In this document: positions 5,709 to 10,954 of the stretch, piece after piece
Numbering within the stretch: position 1 is the stretch's first letter
Layout of the letters: every line of letters begins with the position of its first letter
Assembly (NCBI GenBank): GCA_041664965.1
Contig: JBAYJT010000047.1
Coordinates: 1-10,954, forward strand
From: JBAYJT01 sp041664965
Lineage (GTDB): Bacteria > Pseudomonadota > Gammaproteobacteria > UBA9339
Direction of reading: 5' to 3'
DNA: 10,954 nucleotides
Notes under the pieces: generated by a model
What the model saw: only the letters and a program-made list of their open reading frames with translations
Told to the model about the DNA's origin: nothing
Database searches by the model: none
Position numbers and translations under genes: made by a program

Positions 5709-8420
5709 CTACGGTTTAACAGATTTTACCCACTCCCCAACCAATTTCAGCGCTGCATCCAGCGCTCCAACATCAGTTCCACCACCCTGCGCTAAATCTG
5801 GTCTGCCGCCGCCGCTACCGCCGACTTGTTTGGCGATGTGTTGTAAAAGATTACCAGCGTGAAATTTATTGCTAATACTTTTGCTTACTCCTGCGAGGAG
5901 CTGAATTTTGTCGCTATTTACTGCCGCCAGAAGAATCACAGCCGGATCGATTTTTTGCTTGAGTTGATCCATTAGTGTGCGTAACGCATTGCTGTCAGTG
6001 ATATCCACTTTGGCAGCTAACACATTTACGCCAGATATTTTTTGAGATTGATTAGCTAGGTTTTCGCCTTGACTCATTGCCGCTTTGCCTTTTAGATTAG
6101 TTAACTCTTTTTCTAGATTTCTTTTTTCATCGAACAATTGCTCTAATTTTTCGCAAGCTTGGCCACAATTGACTTTGAGCAGAGAGTAGAGGGATTTTAA
6201 TTCCTCTGCATTCTTTCTCACCCAATCAAGAGCATTTTGCCCAGTTAATGCTTCAATACGACGAATTCCAGCTGCAACGCCGCTTTCCGATTGAATTTTG
6301 AAAAGACCAATGTCGCCTGTGCGCATAACATGTGTGCCGCCGCAAAGTTCTTTGGCATCTTTCATAGTTACAACGCGCACTTCCTCGCCATATTTTTCGC
6401 CAAAAAGAGCAATAGCGCCGTCTTTTTTAGCTTCTTCTAAAGTTTTAACTGTAGTTTTTACTTCTGAGTTAGCACGGATTTTTGCATTTACTAAATCTTC
6501 TATAGTGTTTATTTCTTCGATGCTTAATGCAGAAGAATGAGCGAAGTCAAAGCGCAGTTTCTCTGCATCCACTAAAGAGCCGCGTTGCGAGGCATGTTCT
6601 CCCAAAACTTTATGCAAAGTACTGTGGAGTAAGTGTGCCGCAGAGTGATTTAATTTTATAGCTTGGCGTCTCATTTCATCTACTTGAGCATTTACTTCGG
6701 TTTTGTTATGAAAATTTCCGCGCGTCACCGAACCAAAATGTAAAATCAAAGTGCCATGTTTTTTTGTATCTGTAACGGTAAATTCGGCATTATCTTCGCC
6801 GCGTAAAATTCCCGTGTCGCCAACTTGTCCGCCCGATTCAGCATAGAAAGGCGTTTCCTTTAGAATTATTATACCGTGAGAGCCTGCTTGCAAATTTTCC
6901 GTAGGCTTGCCGTCACTGTGCAAAAGAGCGCGTATTTCACTAGTTGCAGAAGTTGTTTCGTAGCCAATAAATTTAGTTTCTCCGCTAATATTAATTTCAA
7001 GGTCGTCTTTGTTGCCAAATTTACTCGCCGCACGCGAGCGTTCGCGCTGTTTTTCCATTTCAGTTTCAAAGCCAGCTTGGTCAACTGTAAAGCCTCTTTT
7101 TTTTGCAATCTCAGTGGTTAAAATAATGGGGAATCCATAGGTGTCGTGTAAGTTAAAAGCAACTAAGCCCGGTATGATTTTTATTTTCTTGTGTTCTAAT
7201 ATTTCCAATTCTTGGTCTAGAATTTTCACACCGCGATCGAGAGTTTCTAGGAATTGTTTTTCTTCACGAGTAATTATTTTTTCAATCCCAGGGAGTTTTT
7301 TAGCTAACTCTAGTTCTGGATAGACTTTCTTCATTCCGATTGTATTCACGACAGCGTCTGCAAACCATCCTTTTCCGGCCGCTAAGCAAGGTTGGCGTAC
7401 TCCGACCATGTAGAGATGATAAGCAGCTCGACGAATAATACCCCGTAAAACATAACCACGCCCTTCGTTGGAAGGTAAAATGCCATCTGCAATTAAAAAT
7501 ACAGCCGCGCGAATATGATCAGCCACGACTCTTTTGGCAATGCTCAATTCTTCCATAACTTCTGGAGTTCGCTCTGATTCTTTAATCAGTTTACAACATT
7601 GATTCTCAACCTCAGATGTTAAGGCGAAAAACTCTGCTGTATTGTAATTATCATGCTTTCCTTGCATAACGGCCGTGATTCTTTCTAATCCCATGCCAGT
7701 ATCGACAGACGGTTTGGGTAATGGTGTCATAACTCCTTTGCTATTTCTTTCGAATTGCATGAAAACTAAGTTCCAAATTTCAACATAGCGATCGCCGCCT
7801 TCATCAGGTTCGCCAGGCTTGCCACCCGTTAAGCCTAATGTGCCGTTTGGATCATGATCATAAAAAATCTCACTGCAATAGCCGCAGGGACCGGTTTCAC
7901 CCATGGCCCAAAAATTGTCTTTGTCACCACAGCGAATAAAACCTTTTTCTATGCCGCCTTGTGGAAATTTGTTGCTAGACTTAAATTCTTTCGCCCAAAG
8001 CTCGGCGGCTTCATCGTCTTTTTGGTGGATTGTTACAACTAAGCGTTCGGATGGAATTTCCAAAACATTAGTTAAAAAATCCCAGGCATAATGAATGGCT
8101 TCTTTTTTGAAGTAATCGCCAAAGCTAAAATTACCGAGCATTTCAAAAAAAGTGTGATGGCGCGTTGTATAGCCGACGTTTTCTAGATCATTATGTTTGC
8201 CGCTAGCTCGGACGCAGCGTTGGCAAGTTACAGCGCGATCATATGAGCGTTTTTCTTTACCTAGAAACACATCTTTAAACGGCACCATGCCGGCGTTGGT
8301 AAAAAGCAGAGTTGGATCATTGGCTGGAACTAGAGAGCTGCTCTCTATGTGCTTATGTCCATTCTTTTCAAAATATTCTAAAAACTTTTTACGAATTTCT
8401 GCGCTGGTCATGGTTTTCAT
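5709..8420 (-). CDS. alaS: Alanine--tRNA ligase
   Basis: AlaRS charges tRNA-Ala and hydrolyses mischarged Ser- or Gly-tRNA-Ala. The protein has 903 residues (E. coli 876) and all domains are present. The class II catalytic core has RHHTFFEMLGNFSFGDYF near 86-103 and motif 3 DTGMGLERI near 239. The editing domain has the zinc-binding NHSAAHLLH near 590 and CGGTH near 690. A coiled-coil stretch rich in Glu and Lys precedes the C-Ala domain, which ends in GGSGGGRPDLAQGGG near 866. The start MKTMTSAEIRKKF at 8420 is used; Met4 at 8411 is possible and neither has a strong SD (AGAGA lies about 8 nt before the first). It converges on tRNA-Ser and is divergent from birA. Confidence 0.98.
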   Translation of the reverse strand: MKTMTSAEIRKKFLEYFEKNGHKHIESSSLVPANDPTLLFTNAGMVPFKDVFLGKEKRSYDRAVTCQRCVRASGKHNDLENVGYTTRHHTFFEMLGNFSFGDYFKKEAIHYAWDFLTNVLEIPSERLVVTIHQKDDEAAELWAKEFKSSNKFPQGGIEKGFIRCGDKDNFWAMGETGPCGYCSEIFYDHDPNGTLGLTGGKPGEPDEGGDRYVEIWNLVFMQFERNSKGVMTPLPKPSVDTGMGLERITAVMQGKHDNYNTAEFFALTSEVENQCCKLIKESERTPEVMEELSIAKRVVADHIRAAVFLIADGILPSNEGRGYVLRGIIRRAAYHLYMVGVRQPCLAAGKGWFADAVVNTIGMKKVYPELELAKKLPGIEKIITREEKQFLETLDRGVKILDQELEILEHKKIKIIPGLVAFNLHDTYGFPIILTTEIAKKRGFTVDQAGFETEMEKQRERSRAASKFGNKDDLEINISGETKFIGYETTSATSEIRALLHSDGKPTENLQAGSHGIIILKETPFYAESGGQVGDTGILRGEDNAEFTVTDTKKHGTLILHFGSVTRGNFHNKTEVNAQVDEMRRQAIKLNHSAAHLLHSTLHKVLGEHASQRGSLVDAEKLRFDFAHSSALSIEEINTIEDLVNAKIRANSEVKTTVKTLEEAKKDGAIALFGEKYGEEVRVVTMKDAKELCGGTHVMRTGDIGLFKIQSESGVAAGIRRIEALTGQNALDWVRKNAEELKSLYSLLKVNCGQACEKLEQLFDEKRNLEKELTNLKGKAAMSQGENLANQSQKISGVNVLAAKVDITDSNALRTLMDQLKQKIDPAVILLAAVNSDKIQLLAGVSKSISNKFHAGNLLQHIAKQVGGSGGGRPDLAQGGGTDVGALDAALKLVGEWVKSVKP

Positions 8421-8456
8421 GATTTTTTCTCTTTTTTATGGATGCTTAAAAAATGT

Positions 8457-8484
8457 ATTTTACATCAATATGGTACGTGTGCAA
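8457..8484 (-). promoter_or_regulatory. Probable alaS promoter
   Basis: On the minus strand TTGCAC (8484-8479) and TAAAAT (8462-8457) are 16 nt apart. The expected start near 8450 gives a leader of about 30 nt before the alaS ATG at 8420. The -35 overlaps the first hairpin of the 8483-8637 palindrome cluster, so the cluster abuts the promoter. Confidence 0.5.
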
Positions 8485-8637
8485 CCCAGCCCGACTGGGT
8501 TATTCTAAGTTTGCCTTTTCAAGGCTTATATTAAGCCACAACGTGGCGGGATAGAATAGCCCAGGGCAAGCCGAGCTACAATGTAGCGAGCGTCGCCCTG
8601 GGTGTAGATAAATAATGTATTTTAGCTCTGAAGGAGC
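8483..8637. repeat. Cluster of five small-loop palindromes between alaS and birA
   Basis: The hairpins are AACCCAG / CTGGGTT (8483-8501); GCCTT-TTC-AAGGC (8513-8525); GCCAC-AAC-GTGGC (8535-8547); CCCAGGGC / GCCCTGGG (8560-8602) enclosing GCTAC-AAT-GTAGC (8575-8587); and GCTCT-GAA-GGAGC (8625-8637). Four have 3-nt loops, and several 3' arms run into CGA, CGG or CGAG. This looks like a block of REP-like palindromes rather than a single regulatory RNA. It fills most of the 277-nt spacer, which otherwise holds the two divergent promoters and no ORF. Confidence 0.75.
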
Positions 8638-8655
8638 GAAATAAAAAATTTCATA

Positions 8656-8664
8656 TGTTAAAAT
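8656..8664 (+). promoter_or_regulatory. Possible extended -10 promoter for birA
   Basis: TGT followed by TAAAAT (8656-8664) forms an extended -10 (TGn plus hexamer). No matching -35 is seen at the expected spacing, which is common for extended -10 promoters. Transcription from about 8671 would give a 27-nt leader to the ATG at 8698. Confidence 0.4.
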
Positions 8665-8697
8665 CCAAGTGTTAAACACATGATGGGTTGTTTTTGT

Positions 8698-9507
8698 ATG
8701 CCACAAAATCTGGAACTACTCAATAAAGCACAACTTGCGGCTTATCTTAAGCCAGAAAATCAGAGCTATCTAGATAAAATAGTTGTTCTCGAAAGCGTCA
8801 ATTCTACTAACACTTTTTTAGTCGACGCTAGTAAAAATCCGGACAATAAAATCAGTATCTGTTTTGCTGAAAGCCAAACTGCAGGTAAAGGGCGTTTGGG
8901 GCGCCAGTGGATATCGCCATTTGGTTGCAATATATATTTATCGCTTTTGTGGAATTTTAAATGTGGATTAGATCAGTTAAGTGGCTTAAGCATTGCTGTG
9001 GCAATGGCAGTGGTGGAGGCTTTAAAGGCTTATGGAATTATAGACGCGATAAAACTAAAATGGCCGAATGATGTTTTGTGGGAAGGCAAAAAACTAGCTG
9101 GGATTTTAGTAGAGTTATCTAGCCAGGAAAAAAATTTTCATAATGCGGTTATTGGTGTGGGTCTTAATGTTAATATGCCTGAAACATTCAGCCAAGATAT
9201 CAGCCAACCCTGGTGCGATATAGCAGAAATCATAGGGAAAACTCCTGATAGAAACAAGCTTGCAGGGCTACTTTTGGATAAGCTCTTAAGTACTTTAAAA
9301 CTATATCAAACTGAGGGTTTTGCGCCTTTCTACCCCAAATGGAAAGATTTGGATGCTTTTTACGGACAAGAGGTTTCTATTTCTACAGCCCAAGAAAAAA
9401 TCTTTGGCATCAATCGCGGGATAGATGCCAAAGGGTATTTGGTATTAGAGGCATCTAGTGGGCCGCGAATAATCGCTACCGGTGAAACAGCGATAGCAAA
9501 TACCTGA
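8698..9507 (+). CDS. birA: Biotin--[acetyl-CoA carboxylase] ligase, monofunctional (no DNA-binding domain)
   Basis: BirA activates biotin with ATP to biotinyl-AMP and attaches it to the carrier protein (AccB) of acetyl-CoA carboxylase and other biotin enzymes. From ATG 8698 it has 269 residues. Visible motifs are ESVNSTN (32-38), the biotin/adenylate loop AGKGRLGRQW (62-71; E. coli AGRGRRGRKW), KWPND (121-125), KLAGILVEL (132-140) with the catalytic Lys, and IGVGLNVN. The N-terminus starts where the E. coli linker does (LLNKAQLAAYL), so the winged-helix repressor domain is absent and no biotin-operon repression is expected. ATGs at 8680 and 8683 would add 5-6 residues. The 3' end overlaps the convergent transporter gene by 63 nt. 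Confidence 0.95.
   Translation: MPQNLELLNKAQLAAYLKPENQSYLDKIVVLESVNSTNTFLVDASKNPDNKISICFAESQTAGKGRLGRQWISPFGCNIYLSLLWNFKCGLDQLSGLSIAVAMAVVEALKAYGIIDAIKLKWPNDVLWEGKKLAGILVELSSQEKNFHNAVIGVGLNVNMPETFSQDISQPWCDIAEIIGKTPDRNKLAGLLLDKLLSTLKLYQTEGFAPFYPKWKDLDAFYGQEVSISTAQEKIFGINRGIDAKGYLVLEASSGPRIIATGETAIANT
9395..9433 (-). terminator. Intrinsic terminator of the MFS gene, embedded in birA coding sequence
   Basis: On the minus strand, 11 nt past the transporter stop, CTTTGGCATC (9433-9424) pairs perfectly with GATGCCAAAG (9411-9402) across a 12-nt loop, followed by ATTTTTTC (9401-9394). The stem is 10 bp with 5 G/C pairs. It lies antisense within codons for the C-terminal domain of birA (around FGINRGIDAKG). 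Read on the plus strand no T-run follows, so it should act only on the minus strand. Confidence 0.7.
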
Positions 9508-10722
9508 CACGAGGCTTACAAGAAGAGCCATAGACAAAAACATAGCAACAATCCAAATATTTTTAAAACTTGCATAAAGATGCGTAACGATAAGCGGCGT
9601 AAAGCCGGCGATGCTATAAGCTCCAAGATAGGATAGCGAGACGCCGGAGTAGCGAATTTTGGTTGGAAAGAGACGAGCTAACATTGCAGGATAGCAAGCG
9701 GCCAAGAATAAAATTAGCAAGTGGTAGAGTAAAATAAAAGCGAAAAGTGCAACTTTGCTTTGTAAAAGTAATAAAGCAAACATCGGTAAAATGCAGATTA
9801 AGTTAATTAGAACGCCATAAAGATAAAACTTGCGAAGACCAATACGGTCGGCCATTGTGGCGAAAACTATTAATAAAATATCGAGGGCGAAAGCAAAAGT
9901 GGTTGCCAAATAAGTATCTTTGGCATCATAGCCAAAAGAAGTCTGCAAAAATCCTGGTAGGGCTAAGCCAAAATTAACTAACATTGAACCGCCGCAGACT
10001 AAGCCAAAACCAATTAAAACCTTACGCCAGTGTTCTTTTAGTAAAGTGACTATTGGTATTTTGGCCAGTTCTAATTTTTGCTGTTTTAGAAAAGCTGGGG
10101 TTTCTTCTGTGTAGCGGCGAATTAAAAAGCCAACAATGCCAAGAAGGCCGGCGATTAAAAATGGAATACGCCAACCGTAGCTAAACATTGCCTCTTGGGA
10201 GAGTGTGCTAGTCAAAATGTAATTGATGAAAGTGCTGAGCAGCGCGCCAGATCCAACGGCAAAAAACAGCCAGCCGCAAAACCGAGCTTGGTTTTTATCT
10301 TCCGCATGTTCACTGACAAAAGTAATAGCACCGGGCAATTCTGCGCCTTGGGCTAAACCTTGCAAAATACGCAAAACAAACAAAGATACAGTTGCTGCAA
10401 TGCCGATGGTTTTGTAAGTTGGCAGTAGTCCAATGCTGAAAGTAGTTATAGCCATGAGCATAATGGCTATGACCATGATTTTTTTACGTCCAATACGGTC
10501 GGCAAAAAAGCCAAAGCCAAGTGAGCTAAGCGGCATTATGAGATATGCAACCGCAAAGAGAAGCAGTGTGTAGAGCATGGCTGCATTTGGGTCGAAAGCG
10601 GGAAAAAAAGCTTTGCCTAGATAGGCGGAAAGCAGAATATAAGTAATGAAGCTGTAATATTCAATAGCCGAGCCAATAGCAGACACAATGGCTACATAAC
10701 TACTTTGTTTTGGTACCTGCAT
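9445..10722 (-). CDS. MFS transporter, metabolite:H+ symporter (ProP/MHS-like) family
   Basis: This is a 12-helix inner-membrane secondary transporter of 425 residues. It aligns along its length with the MHS family that includes ProP (proline/betaine): GSAIEYYSF in helix 1, GFFADRIGRKK in loop 2-3, QGLAQGAELPGA in helix 4, YGWRIPF before helix 6, EETPAF after it and FPTKIRYSGVS before helix 10. Signature positions differ: EWYDF is EYYSF (Asp to Ser at residue 24), RPLGG is MPLSS and GGEY is GAEL. The substrate may therefore differ from ProP's and cannot be assigned. GAGGA (10736-10732) is 9 nt before the ATG. The last 20 codons overlap birA on the opposite strand, giving an unusual tail ending PTRCL. 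Confidence 0.9.
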   Translation of the reverse strand: MQVPKQSSYVAIVSAIGSAIEYYSFITYILLSAYLGKAFFPAFDPNAAMLYTLLLFAVAYLIMPLSSLGFGFFADRIGRKKIMVIAIMLMAITTFSIGLLPTYKTIGIAATVSLFVLRILQGLAQGAELPGAITFVSEHAEDKNQARFCGWLFFAVGSGALLSTFINYILTSTLSQEAMFSYGWRIPFLIAGLLGIVGFLIRRYTEETPAFLKQQKLELAKIPIVTLLKEHWRKVLIGFGLVCGGSMLVNFGLALPGFLQTSFGYDAKDTYLATTFAFALDILLIVFATMADRIGLRKFYLYGVLINLICILPMFALLLLQSKVALFAFILLYHLLILFLAACYPAMLARLFPTKIRYSGVSLSYLGAYSIAGFTPLIVTHLYASFKNIWIVAMFLSMALLVSLVSGICYRCFTGSDYSRPTRCL

Positions 10723-10743
10723 AAAGTCAAGTCCTCAAGCGTT

Positions 10744-10771
10744 ATGATAGAGGAATCTGGGATTTTGTCAA
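10744..10771 (-). promoter_or_regulatory. Sigma70-type promoter of the MFS gene
   Basis: On the minus strand a perfect -35 TTGACA (10771-10766) and a good -10 TATCAT (10749-10744) are 16 nt apart. Transcription from about 10737 leaves a short leader of roughly 15 nt carrying the GAGGA SD. The 42-nt element copy C begins 14 nt upstream of the -35 and the IS end about 63 nt upstream. Confidence 0.7.
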
Positions 10772-10785
10772 AATGAACTTGTTTT

Positions 10786-10827
10786 TATAAGTTATTGATT
10801 TATAAGTAAAACATGTAGACATGTTTT
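10786..10827 (+). repeat. 42-nt intergenic element, copy C
   Basis: TATAAGT leads into TATTGATTTATAA (10793-10805), then a 12-nt spacer and GACATGTTTT (10818-10827). Copies A and C share extra matches in the flank (TATAA) and spacer. ACATGT is repeated within it (10811-10816 and 10819-10824). It lies between the transporter promoter and the IS end. Confidence 0.8.
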
Positions 10828-10834
10828 CGTAGGG

Positions 10835-10954
10835 GGCTTTGTTGAATAAATCAATTAAGCCAATCTTGTTAATTTAAAAATTTAAGAACAGAAGCTGCTG
10901 TTGCCATTATTTATGCAACTTTATAACTATCTGGCATCCCGATTTCAGTCACCC
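10835..10954. mobile_element. End of an IS5-family (IS903-like) insertion sequence, running off the right edge
   Basis: GGCTTTGTTGAATAAATC at 10835-10852 matches, from memory, the 18-bp terminal inverted repeat of IS903-type elements. About 58 nt of non-coding sequence separates it from the stop of a leftward-reading ORF whose end (GMPDSYKVA) looks like an IS5-family transposase C-terminus. This is therefore the transposase-3' end of the element, and the rest continues beyond the window. The target duplication cannot be checked because the other end is absent. Confidence 0.8.
10911..10954 (-). CDS. IS5-family transposase, C-terminal end only
   Basis: On the minus strand one frame reads VTEIGMPDSYKVA and then TAA (10913-10911). 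The other two frames close quickly. The ending resembles the GMPxS tail of IS903-group DDE transposases, which cut and paste the element by recognising its terminal repeats. Only about 13 residues are visible, so whether the gene is intact is unknown. Together with the terminal repeat 58 nt away, the identification is reasonable. Confidence 0.65.
   Translation of the reverse strand, partial: VTEIGMPDSYKVA

Noticed and set aside
5687..5713. Terminator for the plus-strand tRNA-Ser transcript
   Set aside because: The stem is strong but is followed by CTACGGTTTAAC, without a T-run in that direction; it fits alaS termination instead.

Overview
The window is a moderately AT-rich piece of a bacterial chromosome, most likely from a gammaproteobacterium. 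LepA, RNase III, AlaRS and BirA all read as close relatives of the E. coli proteins. Two details hint at the Legionella/Coxiella side of the group: a 257-residue LepB with Leu after the catalytic Ser, and an MHS-type transporter with a GAELPGA motif. That placement is inference from remembered sequences. Apart from one IS end at the right edge, the genes are housekeeping; the unusual content lies between them.

Layout. At the left edge the first 9 codons of an unknown minus-strand gene leave the window, preceded by a good promoter and Shine-Dalgarno (SD) sequence. Divergent from it runs a secreted, probably outer-membrane beta-barrel protein, whose stop overlaps the start of prmC (release factor methyltransferase). 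Then come lepA (EF4), lepB (signal peptidase I) and rnc (RNase III), all on the plus strand. After rnc lies a repeat-rich island with a broken tRNA-Ser copy and an intact tRNA-Ser(GGA). alaS converges on this island from the minus strand. A hairpin-rich spacer separates alaS from the divergent birA (biotin ligase without a DNA-binding domain). birA overlaps, tail to tail, a minus-strand MFS transporter. The right edge is the end of an IS5/IS903-like element, with the last codons of its transposase.

How the genes relate. prmC, lepA, rnc, tRNA-Ser and alaS serve translation and RNA processing; lepB matures exported proteins such as the barrel protein at the left. lepB and rnc are 3 nt apart and probably cotranscribed. 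The frequent lepB-rnc-era-recO order is broken after rnc, exactly where the repeats and tRNA-Ser copies lie. prmC has no prfA beside it.

Non-coding structure. Four kinds of repeat occupy nearly every gap. (1) A gap-free 35-42 nt element is present three times (1747-1788 reversed, 3732-3773, 10786-10827). (2) A palindrome of the GTAGGGGCGGA type lies at the 3' ends of both rnc and alaS and contains both stop codons. (3) Clusters of tiny-loop hairpins lie inside the broken tRNA and between alaS and birA. (4) Inverted arrays of a 7-nt unit bracket the lepA-lepB spacer. I see no defence system, CRISPR array or novel operon; the best candidates for something undescribed are the 42-nt element and the hairpin-invaded tRNA-Ser copy.
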